Assembly: GCA_020025715.1 (NCBI GenBank)
Contig: JAHHRQ010000097.1
Coordinates: 1 to 5,057, forward strand
DNA length: 5,057 bases
Origin: Oscillospiraceae bacterium
GTDB taxonomy: Bacteria; Bacillota; Clostridia; Oscillospirales; Oscillospiraceae
Direction: 5' to 3'
The notes beneath the pieces are model-generated. The model was not told the origin of the DNA. It saw only the letters and a program-made list of their open reading frames with translations, and ran no database searches. Within the stretch, counting starts at the first letter, position 1. Every line of letters starts with the position of its first letter. Of the stretch, positions 1 to 5,057 are shown piece after piece. Both the position numbers and the translations under genes were made by a program.

Positions 1-933
1 TTTGAATGTCTTGTAAAAAAGCTTGGCGTTGAAGTAAAGGGCAGAAAAGCCCTTGTGTTTGGCAGCGGCGGTGCATCGGCAGCTGTTTGCGCGGTTTTAA
101 AGGAAATGGGAGTTTCTGAGCTTCGCATTATATCAAGACACGGCGAAGACAACTACGAAAATCTGAGCCAGAATTATGACGGCGAAATTATAGTAAATGC
201 AACCCCTTTGGGCATGTACCCCAATAACGGCAAAGCGGCTGTGGATTTAAGCCTGTTCCCAAAATGCAGGGCAGTTTTTGACCTCGTGTATAATCCGGCA
301 AGAACGGCACTCATAATGCAGGCTGAAAAGCTGAATATTCCCTGCGCCGGAGGACTTTATATGCTTGTAAGTCAGGCAAAGGGCAGCAGTGAGCAGTTTG
401 CAGAGAGCAAAATTCCCGAAAACCTCATAGACAGTATTACGGCTGAACTTAGCAATTCCATGGAAAACATTGCACTTGTGGGTATGCCCGGCTGCGGCAA
501 ATCCACCGTTGCGGCAGAGCTTTCAAAATTAAGCGGTAGAAAGGCATATGACAGCGACAGCCTTATTGAAGAAAAGGCGGGAATGACTATTTCTGAAATC
601 TTTGAGAAATTCGGGGAAGAGCATTTCAGAAAGCTTGAAACCGAAGCTCTGGCAGAGCTTGGAAAGCTATCCGGCGTAATAATTGCAAGCGGCGGCGGAG
701 CTGTAACAAGGAAAGAAAATTATCCGCTTCTGCATCAGAACTCACGCATTGTCTGGATTAAAAGAGATCTGACGCTTCTCCCATGCAAAGGCAGACCTAT
801 TTCCAAAGCAAAAGGCGCAGAAGAAATTTATGCCGAAAGAAAAGGTATGTATGAAGCCTTTGCAGATATTACGGTAGATAATGAAAAAAGCCCCGCAGAT
901 ACAGCAAAAGCAATTCTGGAGGCTCTAAAATGA
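1..933 (+). CDS. aroE-aroK: Bifunctional shikimate dehydrogenase-shikimate kinase fusion (AroE-AroK), 5' partial
   Basis: The frame is open from base 1, so the gene starts outside the window; 310 residues are visible. Residues 1 to about 150 are the C-terminal NADP-binding half of shikimate dehydrogenase (3-dehydroshikimate to shikimate): glycine-rich loop GSGGAS (20-25), NATPLGM, a VYNPARTAL segment and GLYMLVSQAKG. The N-terminal substrate-binding half, with the catalytic Lys and Asp, lies upstream and cannot be checked. Residues 154-310 form a complete shikimate kinase (shikimate plus ATP to shikimate 3-phosphate): Walker A GMPGCGKST (161-169), DSD (184-186), FRKLE with R210, GGG (231-233), lid GRP with R265, and R280 before Y284. 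No stop codon lies between the halves, and no convincing ribosome site precedes the Met at codon 154, so this is one fused cytoplasmic polypeptide. The short SRHGEDNYEN stretch after the cofactor strand fits clostridial AroE as I know the family. The next gene, aroQ, overlaps its stop codon, so they are cotranscribed. Domain calls are very secure; that the dehydrogenase half is complete is inferred. Confidence 0.95.
   Translation, partial: FECLVKKLGVEVKGRKALVFGSGGASAAVCAVLKEMGVSELRIISRHGEDNYENLSQNYDGEIIVNATPLGMYPNNGKAAVDLSLFPKCRAVFDLVYNPARTALIMQAEKLNIPCAGGLYMLVSQAKGSSEQFAESKIPENLIDSITAELSNSMENIALVGMPGCGKSTVAAELSKLSGRKAYDSDSLIEEKAGMTISEIFEKFGEEHFRKLETEALAELGKLSGVIIASGGGAVTRKENYPLLHQNSRIVWIKRDLTLLPCKGRPISKAKGAEEIYAERKGMYEAFADITVDNEKSPADTAKAILEALK
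918..922 (+). promoter_or_regulatory. Ribosome binding site of aroQ inside the aroE-aroK coding end
   Basis: GGAGG lies 7 bases before the aroQ ATG (930), within the last codons of the upstream gene. With the ATGA overlap it fixes the aroQ start and suggests translational coupling. Confidence 0.85.
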
Positions 934-1379
934 AATTATTTATAATTAACGGCCCTAACCTTAATATGCTTGGTCTGAGAGAACCGGACATATACGGCAG
1001 GCAGGATTATGCAGCCCTGTGCAGCTTCATTGAAAGAACCTGTAAAGAGGCAGAAATTGAATTTCAGATTTTCCAGTCAAACCACGAGGGGGAACTGGTA
1101 GATATAATTCAGAGCGCCTATAAAAATGCAGACGGCATAGTAATAAACCCCGCCGCCTATACACATACAAGCGTTGCCATTCTGGATGCGCTGAAAGCCG
1201 TAAATCTTCCGGCAGTTGAAGTGCATCTGTCTGATATAAGCAAGCGGGAAGATTTCAGGCAGATTTCATATGCAGGAATGGCATGTATTAAGACCGTAAA
1301 AGGCTTAGGCTTTGAGGGATACAGGCAGGCAATCCTGTTTTTAAAATCATATCTTAATAAAGAAAAAGTACAGTCATAA
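930..1379 (+). CDS. aroQ: Type II 3-dehydroquinate dehydratase (AroQ)
   Basis: This 149-residue cytoplasmic enzyme dehydrates 3-dehydroquinate to 3-dehydroshikimate, the step just before the two catalysed by the upstream fusion protein. The length is normal for type II enzymes (about 145-150 residues, dodecameric in known members). The family signatures are intact: GPNLNMLG (8-15), Arg17 and the catalytic Tyr22 in the REPDIYG segment, FQSNHEGEL (48-56), NPAAYTHTS with Asn73 and His79, EVHLSDI with the catalytic His99 and Ser101, Arg110 in KREDFR, and a C-terminal GLGFEGY. The ATG overlaps the aroE-aroK stop as ATGA and has a good GGAGG site, so the start is secure and coupling is likely. The stop codon sits in the loop of the transcription terminator, making this the last gene of the operon. 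It is unrelated in fold to type I AroD, and no competing assignment is plausible. Confidence 0.97.
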   Translation: MKLFIINGPNLNMLGLREPDIYGRQDYAALCSFIERTCKEAEIEFQIFQSNHEGELVDIIQSAYKNADGIVINPAAYTHTSVAILDALKAVNLPAVEVHLSDISKREDFRQISYAGMACIKTVKGLGFEGYRQAILFLKSYLNKEKVQS

Positions 1380-1397
1380 TCTGACTGTACTTTTTTT
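1363..1397. terminator. Intrinsic terminator between convergent aroQ and MFS genes, probably bidirectional
   Basis: A perfect 14-bp inverted repeat (arms 1363-1376 and 1382-1395, core AGTACAGTCA / TGACTGTACT) encloses a 5-base loop and runs into seven T's on the + strand. The left arm is the last coding part of aroQ, and its TAA (1377-1379) starts the loop. Read on the - strand the same hairpin ends in five T's, then C and more T's, just past the MFS stop at 1401. It can therefore end both transcripts across a 21-base intergenic gap. Confidence 0.92.
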
Positions 1398-1400
1398 CGT

Positions 1401-2633
1401 TTAGGCAGTTTCTCTGGGCATGAAAACCTTTCTTGTATCTTTTCTGTGCATCCAGATAGAGTAATAAGAAAAAATCATACCGGAAACACCGCAGATCAGC
1501 ATACAAAGCCTGTAATCCATGATTTCGCCCAGCAAACCTACAATAAGGGAAAGAACTCCGCCCATTGCAAAAAACATAATATCGGAAAAGGCAATCACAC
1601 GGGCTCTGTATTCGTCGGGAATATAGCTCTGTATGGCGGCTTCTCTGAGGGAGGCACTGTTTGAGCCTAAAAATCCGCATATAGCCCTGTTTACAAGCAT
1701 TAGCGGGTAGGGGAGAAACAGGAGACAGGCATCCATTAAGTCATAAAACTCATAGATAAAGAAACAGAGACCGAACTTTTTCTCAGGCTTTATTTTCAGG
1801 TTATAGTGAAACAGACCGCCTATGGCCCGCCCTATACATTCCGCCACCGAGAAAAACGAATACATGGCAACGGTAAAACCGGGGGCTGTACGGAAAAAGG
1901 CCACCATTATAGGGCCGTAGCCGTTGGCAATGCCGCCTGCAAAACCTGTGTAAAGATAGGAATATCCGATGCCTTTTTCTTTTTTCATAAATTCAAGGGC
2001 GTCTTTAATATCTTTTTTCCAGAGCTTAAAGGAAAACTTTTCGTCGCCCCTGCGCTTTTCTTCGTTAATTTTAATTCCGCTTTCAATACATGCAGCCAGC
2101 ATTGATAAGCCGCCCTGAATAATAAGTATCCATGCAACGCCTATTGCATCCATGAGCCATGCGGCAACAGGCATCATAATTACCATGAGCACCGGATAAA
2201 CCATAGATGACACCGCATAGCCCTTTTGTTCCATGCCGTCGGGAATTAGGTTTGGATAAATGCTGTTGTACGCCAGCATATCGAAACTGCCCAGAGATTG
2301 GAGCAGAAGGGAAAAGCCCATGTAGCCCCAATAGGTAAAGGGCATTTTCAGCAGATAAAAGCCTGCAAGGGCGAACAGTAATCCGTTCACCATATCTCCG
2401 CCTACAAGAAAGAGTTTTCGTGGCAGTCTGTCCATATAAGGAGCCGCAAACACGGGAATTATAAAACCGGGTATAAACTGCACGGCTACAATTAAAGCAG
2501 AAGCAAGTGTGCTGCCTGTCTCATCGTAAACCAGAAAGGACAGGGCAAAGCTGCCTGCGATTCCGCCTATGCCGCCTAAAATTGTGGCAATAATAAGAAG
2601 AGTGAAATTTTTAGTCCAAAGAGTTTGCTTCAT
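1401..2633 (-). CDS. MFS transporter, probable efflux permease
   Basis: This 410-residue integral membrane protein has the length and hydrophobic pattern of a 12-helix major facilitator: two six-helix halves joined by a charged cytoplasmic loop (about residues 188-220, rich in Lys and Glu). The loop between helices 2 and 3 carries a motif-A-like sequence, PYMDRLPRK, with D68, R69, R72 and K73. A related YIPDEYRARV stretch lies in the second half, as is common in the drug and siderophore exporter branch (EntS or macrolide-efflux-like). Substrate and direction are inferred; export is more likely than uptake because no catabolic or binding-protein genes adjoin it. The start is fixed by a strong GAGGTGAG site. 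The gene lies 73 bases downstream of the XRE-TPR regulator on the same strand and has a promoter closely resembling the regulator's own, which suggests shared control. It ends against a bidirectional terminator. No truncation or frameshift is seen. Confidence 0.9.
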   Translation of the reverse strand: MKQTLWTKNFTLLIIATILGGIGGIAGSFALSFLVYDETGSTLASALIVAVQFIPGFIIPVFAAPYMDRLPRKLFLVGGDMVNGLLFALAGFYLLKMPFTYWGYMGFSLLLQSLGSFDMLAYNSIYPNLIPDGMEQKGYAVSSMVYPVLMVIMMPVAAWLMDAIGVAWILIIQGGLSMLAACIESGIKINEEKRRGDEKFSFKLWKKDIKDALEFMKKEKGIGYSYLYTGFAGGIANGYGPIMVAFFRTAPGFTVAMYSFFSVAECIGRAIGGLFHYNLKIKPEKKFGLCFFIYEFYDLMDACLLFLPYPLMLVNRAICGFLGSNSASLREAAIQSYIPDEYRARVIAFSDIMFFAMGGVLSLIVGLLGEIMDYRLCMLICGVSGMIFSYYSIWMHRKDTRKVFMPRETA

Positions 2634-2636
2634 TTT

Positions 2637-2644
2637 CTCACCTC
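2637..2644 (-). promoter_or_regulatory. Strong ribosome binding site of the MFS gene
   Basis: On the - strand GAGGTGAG precedes the ATG at 2633; AGGTG is 5 to 6 bases from the start codon. It settles the start and is the counterpart of the site before the XRE-TPR regulator. Confidence 0.9.
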
Positions 2645-2652
2645 GCTTACAT

Positions 2653-2682
2653 ATTTTAACATAAGATTATAAAGCAAAACAA
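2653..2682 (-). promoter_or_regulatory. Promoter of the MFS gene (copy A of the twin promoter)
   Basis: On the - strand there is a TTGTTT -35 (2682-2677), an 18-base spacer and an extended -10, TGTTAAAAT, whose hexamer is 2658-2653. The same elements at the same spacing occur upstream of the regulator gene, which is the main reason for choosing them. A start about 7 bases past the -10 (near 2646) gives a leader of only about 13 bases that begins almost at the ribosome site. A TATAAT at 2671-2666 would give a longer leader but is not shared with the other copy and lacks a clear -35. The promoter lies almost wholly in the 73-base gap, so the MFS gene may be transcribed both alone and by read-through from the regulator. 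Confidence 0.6.
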
Positions 2683-2691
2683 TAATGTATA

Positions 2692-2711
2692 TTGGGGATA
2701 AATTTCTTAAA
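2692..2711 (-). promoter_or_regulatory. Conserved upstream box A, candidate operator or activator site
   Basis: The + strand reads TTGGGGATAAATTTCTTAAA. It matches the box upstream of the regulator at 18 of 20 positions and lies the same 9 bases upstream of the -35, centred near -55 from the predicted start. That position suits an activator; this is inference. It overlaps the stop codon of the regulator gene (2709-2707). The companion box has a perfect GAAAATTTTC dyad at its core, which is only partly kept here. Confidence 0.55.
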
Positions 2712-3855
2712 GCCGGCCTTTAAAGGCAGCTTTCTGACGATATTCCGGATAAGCCAGCAAAAGCCGGTATGCCTGCTTGTACTTTCTCTTGTACTCAAGA
2801 TATTCAAGCATCCATGGCATATGAAAAATACAGTAACCCACAGGGCGCTCCGCCCTCATTGCCTCAAAACAATTCATAAGAGTATTTCCGTATTCTTCGG
2901 AATCAAGGTAATTATCATCATTGAGGCGTATTTCTACTATACGGCACATAGCATAAACAGTCTCGTCCGGATCATCCTTCAAATGTTCGTATGCTCTACT
3001 CAGCACCGAAAGAGCTTTCTCTTTCTGGTTTGTTTTCTCATAGCAGATTGCAAGCTTATGAAGATGCAATATATCCCCTTCAGGACAGCCCACAAAATAT
3101 CGGAGAGCCTCTGTGTATTCTCCAAGCTCAATTCTGATGGATGCGATATTGTAATCAATAGAATCCAGAATGGTGTATTCTCCGAAGTCAAGAGCCAGAC
3201 TCCGTGCAATTTTATAATGGGAACTCATGGCTTCAAAGTACAGGAGATTGGCGTAGCATGAGCCTATATAGTAGTGGGCATACATAATATTTAATGCTCT
3301 GCCTTCCGATGCAGCCTGTTGAATTGCAAGCTGCAAAAGCTCAATGGCTCTTGTATTCTCTCCGTTCCAGTATCGGTAACTTCCGGCAGCAAGATAGATA
3401 AAAGAGCAGGGGTTAAGCTTTATTGCTTCCTCAAAGCGCTCCTGCAAAACTCGCTGTATTGAGAGCTGCCTGTGATCCATACAAACTTCAATAGCCTCCG
3501 GCAGAGGTTCAGCACCCTCTTTACTTATGGTTTTAAGCAATAGAGCGTCCAAACCGTAGACGCTGTTTAAATATTTGTTCCAGATAGGAGAGGCACAGAG
3601 TTTTTGAAATCGTCTTTCATGGCCTGATAACAGCAGTTCCCACGCATTTTCTATAAGCTCTCCGTAAATTCCGGAGCTTTGCCATTCAACGCCGAGACGG
3701 GAAAAAAGCAGTGATAGTATTTCCTCCGACGGTTCCGCTTTGCCCTGCTCGATTTTAGATAAGTATGAGACAGTACATATATCTTTGCAAAGCCCTTCCT
3801 GACTCCAGTTGCGTTTAAGCCGTTCATGGCGTATAAGAAACTGAGGATATTTCAT
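2707..3855 (-). CDS. XRE-family HTH regulator with TPR-like C-terminal domain
   Basis: This 382-residue protein is a predicted cytoplasmic transcription factor. Residues 6-56 are an XRE/Cro-type helix-turn-helix: IRHERLKRNWSQEGL, then SYLSKIEQGKAEPS, the usual SxxE-G-PS pattern of the recognition helix and the turn after it. The rest is alpha-helical with TPR-like pairs, most clearly near 151-184, 190-226, 229-258 and 263-297 (for example GEYTEALRYF and NQKEKALSVLSRAYEHL). This layout recalls Rgg, PlcR and similar regulators, whose TPR domain binds a signal peptide, but no ligand can be inferred here. The start at 3855 is preferred over the in-frame ATG at 3873 because GAGGTGA stands 5 to 6 bases before 3855, whereas the 3873 codon abuts the -10. 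Its upstream region and that of the following MFS gene are near copies, so autoregulation and control of the transporter are likely but unproven. A terminator separates it from the permease gene upstream. Confidence 0.88.
   Translation of the reverse strand: MKYPQFLIRHERLKRNWSQEGLCKDICTVSYLSKIEQGKAEPSEEILSLLFSRLGVEWQSSGIYGELIENAWELLLSGHERRFQKLCASPIWNKYLNSVYGLDALLLKTISKEGAEPLPEAIEVCMDHRQLSIQRVLQERFEEAIKLNPCSFIYLAAGSYRYWNGENTRAIELLQLAIQQAASEGRALNIMYAHYYIGSCYANLLYFEAMSSHYKIARSLALDFGEYTILDSIDYNIASIRIELGEYTEALRYFVGCPEGDILHLHKLAICYEKTNQKEKALSVLSRAYEHLKDDPDETVYAMCRIVEIRLNDDNYLDSEEYGNTLMNCFEAMRAERPVGYCIFHMPWMLEYLEYKRKYKQAYRLLLAYPEYRQKAAFKGRL
2716..2727. repeat. 12-bp perfect palindrome in the regulator's coding end
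   Basis: GCCTTTAAAGGC is fully self-complementary and falls in the last codons of the XRE-TPR gene, 4 bases beyond upstream box A. It shares TTAAAGGC with a site at a similar place beyond box B (3942-3949; 8 and 9 bases past the two boxes). No T-tract follows, so it is not a terminator. It may be part of a protein-binding region or may be chance. Confidence 0.4.
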
Positions 3856-3860
3856 TTGTA

Positions 3861-3867
3861 TCACCTC
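3861..3867 (-). promoter_or_regulatory. Ribosome binding site that decides the regulator's start
   Basis: On the - strand GAGGTGA precedes the ATG at 3855 with a 5-base gap. The upstream in-frame ATG at 3873 has no such site in front of it and lies before this one, so translation should begin at 3855. The equivalent site before the MFS gene is almost the same. Confidence 0.88.
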
Positions 3868-3873
3868 AAGCAT

Positions 3874-3903
3874 ATTTTAGCATACAGCTTAAAGGCAATA
3901 CAA
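3874..3903 (-). promoter_or_regulatory. Promoter of the XRE-TPR regulator (copy B of the twin promoter)
   Basis: On the - strand there is a TTGTAT -35 (3903-3898), an 18-base spacer and an extended -10, TGCTAAAAT, whose hexamer is 3879-3874. All spacings equal those of the MFS promoter. The predicted start near 3867 gives a very short leader beginning at the GAGGTGA ribosome site. The spacer contains CTTAAAGGC (+ strand, 3888-3896), repeated at 3941-3949, a candidate site for repression or autoregulation. Confidence 0.6.
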
Positions 3904-3949
3904 GCCTTAGTTTTGGGGAAAATTTTCTTAAATACAATACCTTAAAGGC
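3888..3949. repeat. Direct repeat CTTAAAGGC flanking the regulator's promoter
   Basis: The 9-mer CTTAAAGGC occurs exactly at 3888-3896 (between -35 and -10) and at 3941-3949 (beyond the upstream box). The copies are 53 bases apart, close to five helical turns. A partial inverted copy, GCCTT (3904-3908), also pairs with AAGGC (3892-3896). The arrangement would suit a looped or cooperative operator, but the motif is short and the idea is inference. Confidence 0.4.
3913..3932 (-). promoter_or_regulatory. Conserved upstream box B, candidate operator or activator site
   Basis: The + strand reads TTGGGGAAAATTTTCTTAAA, with a perfect 10-bp dyad GAAAATTTTC at 3918-3927. It matches box A before the MFS gene at 18 of 20 positions, 9 bases upstream of the -35 in both. 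It is in non-coding DNA, so coding constraint cannot explain the similarity. The likeliest binder is the XRE-TPR protein encoded immediately downstream. Confidence 0.55.
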
Positions 3950-3970
3950 TTTATATTGAAAAATACAGTA

Positions 3971-4002
3971 AAAAAGGAAGCAGCTTAAGCTGCTTCCTTT
4001 TT
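3971..4002 (-). terminator. Intrinsic terminator of the EamA permease gene, 32-bp perfect palindrome
   Basis: Bases 3971-4002 are exactly self-complementary (arm AAAAAGGAAGCAGC, central TTAA). On the - strand this gives a GC-containing stem followed by five T's. The upstream arm encodes the last residues (KKEAA) of the permease, and its TAA (3987-3985) lies in the 4-base loop. It isolates the regulator gene from the helicase-permease transcript. Because it is symmetric it could also stop + strand transcripts. Confidence 0.9.
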
Positions 4003-4872
4003 AAGTCTTAAAAACTTCGGATTAGTTTCCGAAACGATAACCGAGATGAAAATCAGCGCAAAACCGAAAAGCAGTTTTGCCGTGATTTCCTCGTGATAAA
4101 AGATCAGCGAACACAAAGCCCCGAAAACGGCTTCAAAGCACATTATGACAGCAGTGGTGGTTGCGGGAGTATATTGCATACCCAATGCCTGCAAATAAAA
4201 GCACACCCCTGTGCACATTACGCTGAGGTAGAGAATGTTAAACCATGCAGAAGCGGGGACTGCGGTAGGCGGCTCTTCAAATATAAGAGCAAATATCCAG
4301 CATAAAGCAGCGCCGGAAACAAACTGTATAACTGTCACGCCCAGAGCGTCACCCTCAATAAGGTTTCTTTCCATCATAATAATCTGAATAGCATAGAAAA
4401 TACCAGATATTAAGGTAAGTACATCACCGATGTTTACCCCGCCGTCAGCACCGCTGAGAGATACAAAGCCTATTCCGCTGATGCAGAGAATACCGGCAAC
4501 CACATGGGAAAGCTGTGGCCTTCTCTTATATACAAGCCATGAGAGGAAAGGCACCAGAACGCAGTAAGTGGTGGTGAGGAAAGCGTTTTTTCCGGGGGTG
4601 GTGTATTTTAATCCGAATGTCTGCACTATATAGGCAACGCCGAGGCAAAGCCCCATAACTACACTTGCTTTTACGAGAGACTTAGGCATACGCTTCAGCT
4701 GCTTTCCGGCAAAAAGTGCCAGAAGCAGGGCAGAGATAGTAAATCTTATTGCCAGCACCCAGAAAACGCCCATGCAGTCCAGCATGTTTTTAAGCACCAC
4801 AAATGATGTTCCCCAGATGAATGCAGTGGTGAAAAGGGCAAGTCGGCCCATAACTTTATATTTATTTTCCAT
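3985..4872 (-). CDS. DMT-superfamily permease, EamA family
   Basis: This 295-residue inner-membrane protein has the length and ten-helix pattern of drug/metabolite transporters. It contains two EamA repeats, roughly residues 9-138 and 150-283. The first repeat has the typical start AFIWGTSFVVLK and a YTTPGKNAFLTTTYCVLVPFLSWLVYKRR segment in two parts (helices 3-4). The second repeats this pattern as YTPATTTAVIMCFEAVFGALCS followed by FYHEEIT. The C-terminus is positively charged (LRLKKEAA), as expected for a cytoplasmic end. Family members mostly export amino acids, metabolites or drugs; the substrate here is unknown. The start at 4872 follows a modest AAAGG site and comes 2 bases after the helicase stop codon, so it is probably cotranscribed and coupled with that gene. 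Its own terminator overlaps its last codons. It is not linked in control to the MFS module as far as can be seen. Confidence 0.9.
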   Translation of the reverse strand: MENKYKVMGRLALFTTAFIWGTSFVVLKNMLDCMGVFWVLAIRFTISALLLALFAGKQLKRMPKSLVKASVVMGLCLGVAYIVQTFGLKYTTPGKNAFLTTTYCVLVPFLSWLVYKRRPQLSHVVAGILCISGIGFVSLSGADGGVNIGDVLTLISGIFYAIQIIMMERNLIEGDALGVTVIQFVSGAALCWIFALIFEEPPTAVPASAWFNILYLSVMCTGVCFYLQALGMQYTPATTTAVIMCFEAVFGALCSLIFYHEEITAKLLFGFALIFISVIVSETNPKFLRLKKEAA

Positions 4873-4874
4873 TT

Positions 4875-5057
4875 TTAAACCTTTGTCATGTGCGGCGCGG
4901 CGGCACGGAGCATAAGTTTTTTGGTTCCTATTTTTTCAAAATTGATTTCTATAAGGAAGTCTCCGCCCATAGGAGTCATTTTTGTAATGACACCCGGTCC
5001 GAATGCTTTGTGATTGATGTTGTCTCCGGTGTTGAATTCATATGAAACGGTTTTGGG
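4875..5057 (-). CDS. pcrA: C-terminal end of a PcrA/UvrD-type ATP-dependent DNA helicase, 5' partial
   Basis: A - strand frame is open from the window edge (5057) to a TAA at 4877-4875, giving 60 residues. It has no start codon because the gene begins outside the window. The sequence has the pattern of the tudor-like domain that ends PcrA of Gram-positive bacteria: NTGDNINHKAFGPGVITKM (9-27), GGDFLIEINF (31-40), IGTKKLMLRAAAPHMTKV (43-60). In that family this domain contacts RNA polymerase, and the helicase acts in repair and replication-conflict removal. None of the helicase motifs is in view, so the call rests on this tail alone; another SF1 helicase carrying the same tail remains possible. 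The permease gene follows after 2 bases. Confidence 0.78.
   Translation of the reverse strand, partial: PKTVSYEFNTGDNINHKAFGPGVITKMTPMGGDFLIEINFEKIGTKKLMLRAAAPHMTKV
4880..4884 (-). promoter_or_regulatory. Ribosome binding site of the EamA permease inside the helicase end
   Basis: On the - strand AAAGG lies 7 bases before the ATG at 4872, within the last codons of the helicase gene. It is weaker than the GAGGTG sites of the MFS and regulator genes, which fits a gene helped by coupling to upstream translation. Confidence 0.6.

Noticed and set aside
55..57. GTG as a possible start of the first gene
   Set aside because: The frame is open and AroE-like upstream to base 1, and GTG here would begin in the cofactor-binding beta strand. 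The gene is simply cut by the window edge.
460..462. ATG as a separate aroK start
   Set aside because: It matches the start of the kinase domain, but no ribosome site precedes it and the frame is continuous with AroE, so a fusion is more likely.
1354..1680. Open frame of 108 codons on the - strand, overlapping the aroQ end and MFS gene
   Set aside because: It runs in another frame inside the MFS gene and across the terminator; the composition is not protein-like.
1446..2331. Three further open frames inside the MFS gene (1446-1664 +, 1806-2105 +, 2083-2331 -)
   Set aside because: They are shadows of the MFS coding sequence without ribosome sites or recognisable domains.
2666..2671. TATAAT (- strand) as the main -10 of the MFS gene
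   Set aside because: A perfect hexamer, but no good -35 lies 16-19 bases upstream and it is absent from the sister promoter. Kept only as an alternative.
2634..2706. Small signal-peptide gene next to the XRE-TPR regulator
   Set aside because: No open frame with a start codon and ribosome site fits in this gap or in 3874-3984; both are accounted for by promoter elements and a terminator.
3000..3209. 69-codon open frame on the - strand inside the regulator gene
   Set aside because: Alternative frame of the XRE-TPR gene with no independent support.
2692..3261. 189-codon open frame on the + strand
   Set aside because: It is antisense to the well-supported XRE-TPR gene, has no recognisable family or ribosome site, and looks like a mirror of that gene's codon pattern.
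4093..4305. 70-codon open frame on the + strand inside the EamA gene
   Set aside because: Antisense shadow of a clear membrane protein gene.

Overview
The window looks like chromosomal DNA of a low-to-mid-GC Gram-positive anaerobe of the Clostridia. The evidence is the clostridial-type AroE sequence, the PcrA-type helicase tail, strong GAGGTG-type ribosome binding sites, compact gene packing and U-tailed hairpin terminators. The species cannot be named from the sequence. No RNA gene, insertion sequence, CRISPR array or phage gene is visible.

Layout, left to right. Bases 1-1379 (+ strand) are the end of a shikimate-pathway operon: a shikimate dehydrogenase-shikimate kinase fusion (AroE-AroK, 5' end outside the window), overlapping by 4 bases a type II 3-dehydroquinate dehydratase (AroQ). 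Together they cover three consecutive steps, 3-dehydroquinate to shikimate 3-phosphate. A hairpin at 1363-1397 ends this operon and faces the opposing gene, so it probably works in both directions. Everything to the right is on the - strand. In transcription order these are: the last 60 codons of a PcrA/UvrD-type helicase (4875-5057); a DMT/EamA-family permease starting 2 bases after the helicase stop (3985-4872); a 32-bp perfectly palindromic terminator; an XRE-type HTH regulator with a TPR-like C-terminal region (2707-3855); and an MFS transporter (1401-2633).

The most interesting feature is the regulator-transporter pair. The DNA just upstream of the regulator and just upstream of the MFS gene are diverged copies of the same promoter, with 44 of 62 bases identical and no gaps. 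They share a TTGTWT -35, an 18-bp spacer, an extended -10 (TGnTAAAAT) and a 20-bp box 9 bases upstream of the -35 (18 of 20 identical). This suggests that one factor, most simply the XRE-TPR protein itself, controls both genes: a small self-regulated efflux module. The ligand and the transported substrate cannot be read from the sequence.

Other points: both intrinsic terminators are built into the ends of coding regions with the stop codon in the hairpin loop, and the regulator's start is best placed at 3855, not at an upstream ATG (3873) that abuts the -10. No stretch over 300 bases lacks a gene; the longest gap between genes is 129 bases (3856-3984).
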